6,099 nt of DNA from an uncultured Lachnospira sp. (GCA_934358235.1 CAKRKK010000148.1:1-6099); one strand, 5' to 3'; counted from the stretch's first letter, positions 1-6,099 are shown. Numbers and translations are program-made. Notes: a model not told the origin generated them from the sequence alone.

Positions 1-78
1 TATTAGAAGCTATTTTTATATTATAATATTATTTATAATTCTTTTTGTTAATATGAGATAAGTGAATTAAACAACAAG

Positions 79-2310
79 TTAGTCCTGATTATTATTTTCA
101 TATCCCGGATAATCAGACATGCTGTCATAACCTGTTGGCTGCACATAGTAGGAAATGCTTCCGTTACTGTTATCATCATAATAATTCAGTTTAAGAACAG
201 GCTTTGTCATATCGAAATTCTTTTCAAAAGGATTATCAAGTTCACCTAGTATTGCTGTGGCAAGTGCTGCATCATTAAGTGAGTTATAAGATAAAGCCTC
301 ACTAGCTGAGACATCTAAGGTATATACATTTAAATATAATGAGTAATCCAGCTTTGAAGCAGCAGCGGAAGTACTGCTGCTATTTTTATTATTATACGAA
401 GCAGTATTACTGTTAGTGTTATTATTAGTTTTATCGTTGTCTAATTCTGCAAGCATAGCCTTTATATGAGCCAGGGCTTCTGGCTTATTGCCAGCATTTG
501 TCTGGTTGGCAGCGTTGAAATAAGCATTTACAGATTTCGGCATATAGCTTGATAAGTTAAAGCTTGCAGAGTAGGTAGTTCCGTTTCTTGAGAATATCGT
601 AGTAACATATGGAATATTTCCAAAACTATAGTTAGACGTGCGGTTTACAAGCTGATACCATTCAGAAAATGGCATGTTTTTTATTTCATCTAACATAGTA
701 TTATATATACCTTGTGTTTTATCCTCTGAAATATAGTCTGAAAAGCTTACATTAGAATCTTCATAAGAAGGAAGCTTTTTATATTCAACACAGAAATCAT
801 TTATACCGGTGAGTGCCTCTGCAAGTCTGCTTATATCACTTTCCTTTAAGAATACTTTACGATATCTGCCAAAAACCCCTTCTTTAAAAAACACCTCGTA
901 GGTAGCATAGCTATGTGAAGAACGTGCATAATAACGCTCTTCATTGATACTGCCAAGATTCTTTGCATTATCATTATATATGTCAGCTATGAGTTTTATA
1001 GTGTCTTTGTCGTTTATTTTTATATTTTTAATGACATTTTCAAAATAATTCTCATATTCAGTCATATAATAGTTGTTTTGTGCAGATAATCTTATGTAAT
1101 CTATATTATCAGTATTGGCACGGTAGGAAGTCATATTATTGATTCCGGCGTTTAACAGGAAGCCACACAGTATAGCAAGCACGTAGGCAGTAATTATAGA
1201 TGGAACTGCTTTAATTATGCGATGGAGCTTTTTGCTGGAGATTAATTCATATACGATGACAACTATGGCAGCAATTATAAAAGCAATAATTGTATACATG
1301 TAAGGTGGAGTGCCATATGTGTAATCTTCATTTACAAGCTGGATATACATAAATGTTCCGAAAACACTTATAGTAAAGCCAATCGCACATCTTATGGCAA
1401 ACTGCAGCTTCCAGCTAAGAGCTGGCTTACCGGCGGTTTCGCTTTTTCTAATGGTAAAAAGCAGGCAGGCAATAGCTATATATATAATTGAAAGTATAAG
1501 TGTATATGCGTTGGATACACCTGAAAGTAACATATCTGATAAGTAATTCGTTGAATAAAAGGATGGCTCAAATACTGACAGAAACTGGCCAGCAAGCAGG
1601 TTATAGGAGTTATCCAGTAAAGGTATAAAGTGTGTTGACGAAGCAGCCGCATATATGTTAGTTACTGTTGAATGCACAAGAATAAGGATAAATCTTGGAA
1701 GAAATATGATTATTCCTGAAAGACATATATTGCTTATTATATTTCCTGTAACACAGCAGGCAAGTGCAATAGAGGCAGAGCATAATAATGCACATAGGAA
1801 TTCTGCTGTATATATGCTAAAGGTTGTAGAATAATCTACAATAAAATATTTACTGAATATGTGATAGCATATGAATTCAGCCATAAATGTTAAAAATATT
1901 ATTATAAGCTGCCAGGCTGTTATAGCGGCGAATCTGGAAAGAAACAGATTCTGCCTTTTATAGGACAGCGAATGATAGAAATCGCTTGTACTCCTTTTGT
2001 TTAGGAAAAACCACGCATAGAGCGCAAGTATCGGGGTAATAAGTGCGATAACTATAAGCAGATAGGGTACGGCTGTGGATGGTGTTACAATAGTTGTGTA
2101 ATCAGGCATATTGCCTGATGCACCGCTGGCAAGGGCAGCTTTGTCTATATTAATCCGGTTTCTTATATTGATACCATTCATGATTATAGGAATAGCAGTT
2201 ATGCATAGCATGATGGTAGTAGATATAAGACCTATGAGCTTAAGCTGCAAAAATGACTGCCAGAATAGTTTAATACTGAATATATTTTTGTTATTAAGTT
2301 TATTATTCAT
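79..2310 (-). CDS. ABC-2-type transporter permease with large C-terminal extracytoplasmic domain
   Basis: This 743-residue protein is the membrane subunit partnering the ATPase encoded just upstream. The N-terminal half has about nine hydrophobic segments, near residues 21-45, 79-104, 127-153, 166-188, 190-214, 266-287, 305-325, 337-356 and 368-390. The rest (about 391-743) is polar and has no membrane segment. With a cytoplasmic N-terminus and nine passes, that tail would lie outside the cell. The stretch STSDFYHSLSYKRQNLF (107-123), after the second segment, resembles a motif common in Firmicute ABC permeases (FYHSLP-KR--LF). A low-complexity Asn/Ser/Thr/Ala linker lies at about 627-653. 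The start is supported by GAGG six bases upstream of the ATG. It is the third gene of the GntR-ATPase-permease operon and the only permease visible, so a homodimer is likely. The substrate is unknown; export of peptides, antibiotics or lipid-linked molecules is only inferred from the operon type. Confidence 0.85.
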   Translation of the reverse strand: MNNKLNNKNIFSIKLFWQSFLQLKLIGLISTTIMLCITAIPIIMNGINIRNRINIDKAALASGASGNMPDYTTIVTPSTAVPYLLIVIALITPILALYAWFFLNKRSTSDFYHSLSYKRQNLFLSRFAAITAWQLIIIFLTFMAEFICYHIFSKYFIVDYSTTFSIYTAEFLCALLCSASIALACCVTGNIISNICLSGIIIFLPRFILILVHSTVTNIYAAASSTHFIPLLDNSYNLLAGQFLSVFEPSFYSTNYLSDMLLSGVSNAYTLILSIIYIAIACLLFTIRKSETAGKPALSWKLQFAIRCAIGFTISVFGTFMYIQLVNEDYTYGTPPYMYTIIAFIIAAIVVIVYELISSKKLHRIIKAVPSIITAYVLAILCGFLLNAGINNMTSYRANTDNIDYIRLSAQNNYYMTEYENYFENVIKNIKINDKDTIKLIADIYNDNAKNLGSINEERYYARSSHSYATYEVFFKEGVFGRYRKVFLKESDISRLAEALTGINDFCVEYKKLPSYEDSNVSFSDYISEDKTQGIYNTMLDEIKNMPFSEWYQLVNRTSNYSFGNIPYVTTIFSRNGTTYSASFNLSSYMPKSVNAYFNAANQTNAGNKPEALAHIKAMLAELDNDKTNNNTNSNTASYNNKNSSSTSAAASKLDYSLYLNVYTLDVSASEALSYNSLNDAALATAILGELDNPFEKNFDMTKPVLKLNYYDDNSNGSISYYVQPTGYDSMSDYPGYENNNQD

Positions 2311-2355
2311 TATAATCCTCTTTTCTTCATTTCTGATATTTTGCTATACTTTTAA

Positions 2356-2411
2356 TAAGTTGCTAAGTTGCTAAGTTGCTAAGTTGCTAAGTTGCTAAGT
2401 TGCTAAGTTGC
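2356..2411. repeat. Perfect 8-bp tandem repeat, seven copies
   Basis: Seven uninterrupted copies of TAAGTTGC (GCAACTTA on the transcribed strand) lie between the ATPase and permease genes, 45 bp upstream of the permease start. They are transcribed but not translated. Perfect short arrays of this kind change copy number by slipped-strand mispairing. Eight is not a multiple of three, but no reading frame crosses the array, so a change would only alter the length of the intergenic leader. Confidence 0.95.
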
Positions 2412-2495
2412 TAGCTGCTAGCTGCTGGCTGTTAAGCTGTTAGCTGCTGGCTACTGGCTGTTAAGCGGGTAAGCTGTTTTGTTAGCTAGTTTAGC
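2412..2495. repeat. Degenerate 7-8 bp repeat tract continuing the perfect array
   Basis: The perfect array passes directly into variants of the same unit: TAGCTGC twice, then TGGCTGT, TAAGCTGT, TAGCTGC, TGGCTAC, TGGCTGT, TAAGCGGG and TAAGCTGT. A higher-order duplication is visible: TAGCTGCTGGCT occurs at 2419-2430 and 2441-2452, and TGGCTGTTAAGC at 2426-2437 and 2455-2466. Unit-like sequence (TTAGC) reaches the last codons and the TAG stop of the ATPase gene (2486-2488), so the exact edge is soft. The order from perfect to decayed suggests that recent copy gain happened at the permease-proximal end. Confidence 0.8.
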
Positions 2496-3397
2496 TCGAC
2501 CTCAAGAGCTTCATCGAATTCATATCCAAGTGATTCCATCTCGTAGGTAAATACTTCTTCAAGTGTGAGTGGAAGAACATCTAATATCACAGGATTCATA
2601 TCACGAAGATAGCTGATGGTTTCTTCACGGTCGCCGTTGACAATCATATTGGCAACAGAGCCCTCCTGACGGTATCGGGTAATGTCTAAGCCGTCAAACT
2701 TTGATCTGCCGAATATACCCTTGAAGGCAATCTGTACCTTGAATTGTGAGGTCTTTAATTCAAGCACATCACTATCAAGTACAAGGCCACCCTTATGAAG
2801 AAGTGCAAGATGGTCGCATATGTCTTCAAGCTCACGAAGAGAGTGGGAGGTTACTATAACAGTTGCATCATATTCAGCTACATCATTGCATATAAGCTTC
2901 TTAACAAGATTACGCATAACGGGGTCAAGTCCGTCAAAGGTTTCATCAAAAAACATATATTTAGCTCTTGTTGAAAGTGCAAGAATAATGGAAGCCTGAC
3001 GCTTCATGCCTTTAGAAAAGTTAGCTATTGGTTTTTGTGGATTAAGTTCAAAAAGCTCAGTAAGCTTAAGAAATCTGTCCCAGTCGAAGCTATTGTATAT
3101 TGAACTATACAAGTTAGCCATTTTGTTTAAGGTAGCACCGGGCAGGAAGAATAACTCATCTGCCACAAACACAATATTCTCTTTTACCTTTGGATTCTCA
3201 TATATAGGTGCATTATCAATATATGCACATCCCTTATCTGGCTTATATATACCAGACAATACTCTTAAAAATGTGGATTTACCGGCACCGTTTGAGCCAA
3301 CCATACCATATATACAGCCGTCATTTATACTGCAGGTTATATTATCAAGGGCGGTAAAATCCTCAAATGTTTTATGTATGCCTTCCGCTTTTATCAT
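2486..3397 (-). CDS. ABC transporter ATP-binding protein (YtrB-like, ABC-2 exporter class)
   Basis: This 303-residue nucleotide-binding subunit hydrolyses ATP at the cytoplasmic face to drive the permease encoded downstream. Visible motifs are Walker A GSNGAGKST (34-42), the signature NFSKGMKRQ (126-134) in the FSKG form common in this exporter class in place of LSGGQ, Walker B YMFFDE (147-152) with the catalytic Glu at 152, the D-loop GLDP (156-159) and the switch His 185. The usual Q-loop glutamine is not evident; the region reads FVADELFFLPG (77-87). Residues from about 215 form the extra C-terminal domain typical of these ATPases. A near-ideal AAGGAGGG ends seven bases before the ATG (3404-3411). 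The gene begins 59 bp after the GntR stop and belongs to the same transcript. The last residues, VELN, are encoded where the repeat tract begins, so the C-terminus may vary between strains. Confidence 0.93.
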   Translation of the reverse strand: MIKAEGIHKTFEDFTALDNITCSINDGCIYGMVGSNGAGKSTFLRVLSGIYKPDKGCAYIDNAPIYENPKVKENIVFVADELFFLPGATLNKMANLYSSIYNSFDWDRFLKLTELFELNPQKPIANFSKGMKRQASIILALSTRAKYMFFDETFDGLDPVMRNLVKKLICNDVAEYDATVIVTSHSLRELEDICDHLALLHKGGLVLDSDVLELKTSQFKVQIAFKGIFGRSKFDGLDITRYRQEGSVANMIVNGDREETISYLRDMNPVILDVLPLTLEEVFTYEMESLGYEFDEALEVELN

Positions 3398-3456
3398 TGA
3401 AAGCCCTCCTTCTTAGTGGATATAGTTTTAATAGTTGTTGACAAATAAAATACATT

Positions 3457-3828
3457 TCATTGTAATTCTTTGAATACATCGTTAACGGCTTCTATAATTT
3501 CTTCTTTGGAAATTCCGGCAAGGGCCAGTTCTTTGATAGCCTGCTTGAATTCTGGCATCTTTGCTCTTGAACTGTCACCAAGAATGCTTAGTGCATCAGG
3601 GGATATAAAAGAACCCTTTCCCGGAACCGTTACTATAAGTTGTTTTCTGTCAAGCTCTGTATAAGCCTTCTGAATGGTGTTAGGGTTGATTGAAAGACTG
3701 ACAGATAGGCTTCTGACGGAGGGAAGCTTATCACCCTGACTTAATATACCAGTCAGAATCTGTTCTTCAACCTGATTAATAATCTGTTCATATACAGGCA
3801 TTCGCGACATGACATCTATAACGAACAT
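3457..3828 (-). CDS. GntR-family transcriptional regulator, YtrA subfamily
   Basis: This 123-residue DNA-binding repressor probably controls its own operon. The N-terminal winged helix-turn-helix spans about residues 11-76, with the family landmarks PVYEQI (11-16), DKLPSVRSL (33-41), the recognition-helix region NPNTIQKAYTELD (48-60) and the wing GKGSFI (70-75). Only about 45 residues follow, which is the short two-helix dimerisation tail of YtrA-type regulators and not the large effector domain of FadR or HutC types. An AAAGGA (3840-3845) lies 11 bases before the ATG, a rather long spacing. Being promoter-proximal to an ABC ATPase and permease is the YtrA arrangement; in Bacillus subtilis that repressor responds to cell-wall-active antibiotics. 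The effector here cannot be read from sequence. Confidence 0.92.
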   Translation of the reverse strand: MFVIDVMSRMPVYEQIINQVEEQILTGILSQGDKLPSVRSLSVSLSINPNTIQKAYTELDRKQLIVTVPGKGSFISPDALSILGDSSRAKMPEFKQAIKELALAGISKEEIIEAVNDVFKELQ

Positions 3829-3881
3829 AGTTGTATCAATCCTTTCTTTGAGTGTATTGATAAATAATCAAATGCATTGAT

Positions 3882-3920
3882 TGTACTAACTGTATTATTC
3901 AAAGCAGTACAGTTGGTACA
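3882..3920. promoter_or_regulatory. Inverted-repeat operator, likely bound by the GntR regulator
   Basis: Two 13-bp arms, TGTACTAACTGTA (3882-3894) and TACAGTTGGTACA (3908-3920), match as an inverted repeat at 12 of 13 positions (mismatch 3887/3915) around a 13-bp centre. The inner hexamers ACTGTA and TACAGT are therefore separated by 13 bp, the same geometry as the AGTGTA-N13-TACACT site I recall for Bacillus YtrA. The repeat starts four bases downstream of the -10 element and should cover the transcription start, so a bound repressor would block initiation. Confidence 0.8.
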
Positions 3921-3923
3921 CTT

Positions 3924-3952
3924 AATATAATATATGCTTTTAATTATGTCAA
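3924..3952 (-). promoter_or_regulatory. Sigma-A-type promoter of the GntR-ABC operon
   Basis: On the minus strand a perfect -35 TTGACA (3952-3947) is followed after exactly 17 bp by TATATT as -10 (3929-3924). Transcription should start near 3917, inside the inverted repeat, about 90 bases before the GntR start codon. No comparably good promoter was seen between the three operon genes. Confidence 0.82.
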
Positions 3953-3978
3953 GTATTCCAGAAAAATATAGCAGAAAT

Positions 3979-4094
3979 TATGATACCAGAGTCACATGTT
4001 TAGCACGGACCGAAGCGTAGCGTAGACGTGGGAGTGCATAGCACGGAACAATCCGTAGGTATCAAAGTCGAAGGCTTTTGACCACGACATCATA
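3979..4094. other. GC-rich, hairpin-rich intergenic element of unknown identity
   Basis: The core at 4001-4057 is about 56% G+C (32 of 57), far above the AT-rich flanks. It contains a 9-bp direct repeat TAGCACGGA (4001-4009 and 4039-4047), a tandem GCGTA pair (4015-4024), and small potential hairpins: GTGC-ATA-GCAC (4034-4044), ACGGA-ACAA-TCCGT (4043-4056) and GTCGAA-GGCT-TTTGAC (4067-4082, one G-U pair). The core is bracketed by perfect 7-bp inverted repeats TGATACC (3981-3987) and GGTATCA (4058-4064), and more loosely by TATGAT (3979-3984) and ATCATA (4089-4094). The first two hairpins overlap and cannot form together. It could be a dispersed palindromic repeat or MITE-like relic, or a small RNA element. 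I recognise no known riboswitch, and no protein-coding role is apparent. It lies upstream of both candidate mrp promoters, so it is probably not in the mrp leader. Confidence 0.5.
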
Positions 4095-4100
4095 TTATAA

Positions 4101-4130
4101 TTGAATATGTTTATAGCTTTGACTTATAAT
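4101..4130 (+). promoter_or_regulatory. Candidate promoter for mrp (upstream option)
   Basis: TTGAAT (4101-4106) and a perfect TATAAT (4125-4130) are separated by 18 bp. The start would fall near 4137, leaving a leader of about 40 bases before the mrp ATG. It overlaps the second candidate, and sequence alone does not decide between them. Confidence 0.5.
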
Positions 4131-4146
4131 AAATATATGTTAAAAT
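4119..4146 (+). promoter_or_regulatory. Candidate promoter for mrp (downstream option)
   Basis: TTGACT (4119-4124) and TAAAAT (4141-4146) are separated by 16 bp, each one base from consensus. The start would fall near 4153, giving a leader of about 26 bases that still includes the ribosome binding site. Confidence 0.45.
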
Positions 4147-4165
4147 CTATGATAGCAACAAAAAC

Positions 4166-4172
4166 AGGGAGG
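4166..4172 (+). promoter_or_regulatory. Ribosome binding site that decides the mrp start
   Basis: AGGGAGG lies six bases before the ATG at 4179 and three before the in-frame ATG at 4176. The spacing favours 4179. It argues against starting at the in-frame TTG at 4101, which has no such site and lies within a candidate promoter. Confidence 0.85.
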
Positions 4173-4178
4173 TATATG

Positions 4179-5006
4179 ATGAGCGAAGCATGTTCACATG
4201 ATTGTTCAAGCTGTGGTTCAGATTGCGCAGAAAGAGAAGTACCACAGAATACAAGAAATGATAATAATAAAAATATTAAAAAGGTTATAGCTGTTGTCAG
4301 CGGTAAAGGTGGAGTTGGTAAGTCACTTGTCACTTCCTTACTTGCAGTTAAGTCACGCAGGGAGGGGCTTAAAACAGCCGTACTTGATGCCGATATAACA
4401 GGACCTTCTATACCTAAGTCATTTGGACTTTCAGGTAAGGCTGCCTGTAATGAAGCAGGAACAGTAATCTATCCACCAGAAACTAAAACAGGCATTAAAA
4501 CTATGTCACTTAATTATCTTCTTGATAATGAAACTGATCCGGTTATATGGAGAGGACCAGTTATAGCAAGTGCTGTAAAGCAGTTCTGGGAGGATGTTGA
4601 GTGGAAGGATATAGACTGTATGTTTATAGACTGCCCTCCAGGAACAGGAGATGTACCACTTACAGTATTCCAGACACTTCCGGTAGATGGAATTGTCGTT
4701 GTGACCTCGCCTCAGGATCTTGTATCTATGATAGTAGAAAAGGCAGTTAATATGGCAAAGATGATGGATATTCCAGTACTCGGAATAGTAGAAAATATGT
4801 CATATTTCAAGTGTCCTGACTGTGGAAATATCCATTATATATATGGTAAGAGCAGAATTGATGAAGTTGCTAAAGAGTTAGGAATAAAGACAGTAGCAAA
4901 GATGCCTATGGATCCAGAGGTGGCAGGTTATATTGATGCCGGAAGGGCAGAAGAGCTTGATACGAAAGCACTTGATGAGGTGTTTGCTGTTATTAAGAGC
5001 TGCTAG
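4179..5006 (+). CDS. mrp: Mrp/NBP35-family P-loop ATPase, probable Fe-S cluster carrier
   Basis: This 275-residue cytoplasmic protein belongs to the SIMIBI/MinD-like group of Mrp/ApbC/NBP35 ATPases, which hold and hand over Fe-S clusters to target enzymes. It shows the deviant Walker A GKGGVGKS (42-49), DAD at 70-72 (Walker A'), the switch-II motif DCPPGTGD (151-158) and the family CPDC pair (C212, C215) that in relatives binds a bridging cluster between two subunits. The N-terminus carries four cysteines, C5, C9, C12 and C16 (C-x3-C-x2-C-x3-C), likely a second metal or cluster site as in NBP35-type proteins, although the spacing differs from the eukaryotic motif. There is no N-terminal DUF59 (MIP18-like) domain, unlike the longer proteobacterial Mrp, so the length fits the short form. 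The start at 4179 was chosen from the ribosome binding site; 4176 would add one Met. The next gene follows after 23 bp and is probably cotranscribed. Confidence 0.93.
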   Translation: MSEACSHDCSSCGSDCAEREVPQNTRNDNNKNIKKVIAVVSGKGGVGKSLVTSLLAVKSRREGLKTAVLDADITGPSIPKSFGLSGKAACNEAGTVIYPPETKTGIKTMSLNYLLDNETDPVIWRGPVIASAVKQFWEDVEWKDIDCMFIDCPPGTGDVPLTVFQTLPVDGIVVVTSPQDLVSMIVEKAVNMAKMMDIPVLGIVENMSYFKCPDCGNIHYIYGKSRIDEVAKELGIKTVAKMPMDPEVAGYIDAGRAEELDTKALDEVFAVIKSC

Positions 5007-5029
5007 TTAAAACGGAGATATAGATATAT

Positions 5030-6099
5030 ATGAAGCACATAATTATGTTTAAGGGTGGTGTTGAAACACTCGAATTCTTTTCGGTAGAGATAGCGGAATA
5101 TTTTGAACAAATCGGACATAAGATATTCTGGTATAATCTTCTTTTGTCAGAAAATAGCTTTGAAGAACTGCTGGACTACTATAATGCCCATAAGGAAGAT
5201 GAATTTAGCGCAATTACGTTTAACTTTGAAGGACTTGAAGGTGAGGCAGGCTTATATAAGAGGGATAAGAGTACAGATGGACTGTATAATCAGCATACAC
5301 AGGGGTGGAACTTCTGGGATTATTCAGGAATAAAGGTTATTAATATAGTGGTAGACCATCCTTTGTATTATCACAGGTATCTGTCAGACAGACCACATAA
5401 TTATGTGCAGATAGATATTGATAGAATTCATATTGATTATATGAAAAGCTTCTATCCTGATGTCAGAACATATTTTATTCCATCGGCTGGTACAGAGGTG
5501 AATAAGGACAGAATGGCTTATAAGGAGGCAGTGTATATGCCGATAGGTGACAGACCTATGGATATTATATTTACCGGCAATTACACACCTAAGCATATAT
5601 TAAGAAAAAGAATAGATAATATGGAGCAGGATTATATAGATTTCTATGAAAATGTATTAGAAGACCTTACGGCGCATCCGCATATGACGATAGATGAGGT
5701 GGCACAGAAGCACTTAAGAGAGGAATTCGCTGATATTACACAAAAACAGCTTCTTGACTGTATGCCATCCATGATGTATGTTGACCTGAATGTAAGATTT
5801 CATTATAGGGAGCTTGCAATAAGGGCACTTGTTGATTCAGGGCTTAAGGTTCATACATATGGCGAAGGGTATAACTATATACAATGCAGGCATCCGGAGA
5901 ATATTATAAAGCATGGTAGTGCGGATTCTCAGCAATGTCTTGATAAGATAAGTCAGGCTAAGATATCACTTAATGTTATGCCCTGGTTTAAGGCAGGTGC
6001 ACACGACAGAGTATTTAATAGCTGCCTTAATGGTGCTGTATCGCTTACAGATTCCTCTGCGTATCTTGATGAGATATTTACGGATGGTGAGAATATATT
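5030..6099 (+). CDS. CgeB-like glycosyltransferase (family-1 type), 3' end beyond the window
   Basis: An uninterrupted frame of 356 codons runs off the right edge, so the protein is partial. The last visible part, ISLNVMPWFKAGAHDRVFN (312-330) followed by NGAVSLTDSSAYLDEIF (334-350), resembles the C-terminal nucleotide-sugar-binding half of GT-B fold transferases of the Glyco_trans_1_2/CgeB type. The N-terminal part has Rossmann-like hydrophobic strands, for example IKVINIVVDHP (101-111) and MDIIFTGNY (177-185), as in DUF3880-type N-domains. No signal peptide or membrane segment is seen, so it should act in the cytoplasm. The acceptor is unknown; cell-surface polysaccharide or protein glycosylation is possible. 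The start at 5030 has only GGAG (5014-5017) 12 bases upstream, a long spacing; the next in-frame ATG is codon 6 (5045). The gene lies 23 bp after mrp on the same strand. Family assignment is by recalled motif resemblance. Confidence 0.75.
   Translation, partial: MKHIIMFKGGVETLEFFSVEIAEYFEQIGHKIFWYNLLLSENSFEELLDYYNAHKEDEFSAITFNFEGLEGEAGLYKRDKSTDGLYNQHTQGWNFWDYSGIKVINIVVDHPLYYHRYLSDRPHNYVQIDIDRIHIDYMKSFYPDVRTYFIPSAGTEVNKDRMAYKEAVYMPIGDRPMDIIFTGNYTPKHILRKRIDNMEQDYIDFYENVLEDLTAHPHMTIDEVAQKHLREEFADITQKQLLDCMPSMMYVDLNVRFHYRELAIRALVDSGLKVHTYGEGYNYIQCRHPENIIKHGSADSQQCLDKISQAKISLNVMPWFKAGAHDRVFNSCLNGAVSLTDSSAYLDEIFTDGENI

Noticed and set aside
20..39. Intrinsic terminator at the left edge (ATTATAA-N6-TTATAAT)
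   Set aside because: The 7-bp stem is entirely A/T. For the leftward operon no U-tract follows it; a short T-run follows only on the plus strand. Stability is too low to call a terminator for either direction.
2111..2374. Plus-strand open frame over the permease 5' end and part of the repeat
   Set aside because: It lies antisense to a well-supported gene, ends in the repeat tract, and its hydrophobicity mirrors the opposite-strand membrane codons.
2356..2495. CRISPR array
   Set aside because: The units are 7-8 bp with no spacers between them; this is a simple tandem repeat.
3006..3416. Plus-strand open frame antisense to the ATPase gene
   Set aside because: It is a complement shadow of the Walker A and neighbouring codons, with no family resemblance of its own.
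3398..3456. Internal promoter between the GntR and ATPase genes
   Set aside because: TTGTCA and TATATC occur on the minus strand, but only 14 bp apart, too close for a sigma-A promoter.
3857..3871. Second operator TTGAT-AAATA-ATCAA in the GntR leader
   Set aside because: It is a perfect but short AT-rich 5-bp inverted repeat, expected by chance in this composition and unlike the main operator.
4101..4178. Extended N-terminus of the Mrp protein from a TTG at 4101
   Set aside because: The frame is open, but there is no ribosome binding site before 4101. A strong AGGGAGG precedes the ATG at 4179, and the TTG lies within a candidate promoter.
5103..5596. Short open frames on either strand within the right-hand gene
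   Set aside because: They overlap the continuous 356-codon glycosyltransferase frame, which starts at 5030 and carries recognisable motifs.

Overview
The window looks like chromosomal DNA from an AT-rich, low-GC Firmicute, most likely a Clostridia member of the Lachnospiraceae type. The grounds are strong AGGAGG-type ribosome binding sites, AT-rich codon use, a YtrA-like GntR/ABC operon, and a short cysteine-rich Mrp ATPase. The family-level placement is an inference from gene content and style, not from a marker gene.

The left 3.8 kb is a single leftward operon. In transcription order it holds a YtrA-type GntR repressor (3828 to 3457), an ABC-2-type ATPase (3397 to 2486) and a large membrane permease with a C-terminal extracytoplasmic domain (2310 to 79). 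It is read from a clear sigma-A-type promoter (3952 to 3924). A long inverted repeat (3882-3920) sits across the expected transcription start. Its inner hexamers are separated by exactly 13 bp, the geometry recalled for the Bacillus YtrA operator. The simplest model is an autoregulated transporter that is switched on when an effector, possibly envelope or antibiotic stress, releases the repressor. The 175 bp between ATPase and permease is mostly an array of short 7-8 bp repeats: seven perfect copies next to the permease, decaying into degenerate copies towards the ATPase.

The 350-bp divergent intergenic region (3829-4178) holds the GntR promoter and operator, then a GC-rich, hairpin-rich segment (about 3979-4094) of unknown identity, then two overlapping candidate promoters for the rightward genes.

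The rightward genes are a 275-aa Mrp/NBP35-family P-loop ATPase (4179-5006), a probable Fe-S cluster carrier with an N-terminal four-cysteine cluster and a CPDC motif. It is followed after 23 bp by the first 356 codons of a CgeB-like family-1 glycosyltransferase (5030 to beyond the right edge). The two are probably cotranscribed, but no functional link between them is evident.

I found no tRNA, rRNA, CRISPR array, insertion sequence or phage gene. The least explained parts are the tandem-repeat tract inside the ABC operon and the structured intergenic element upstream of mrp.
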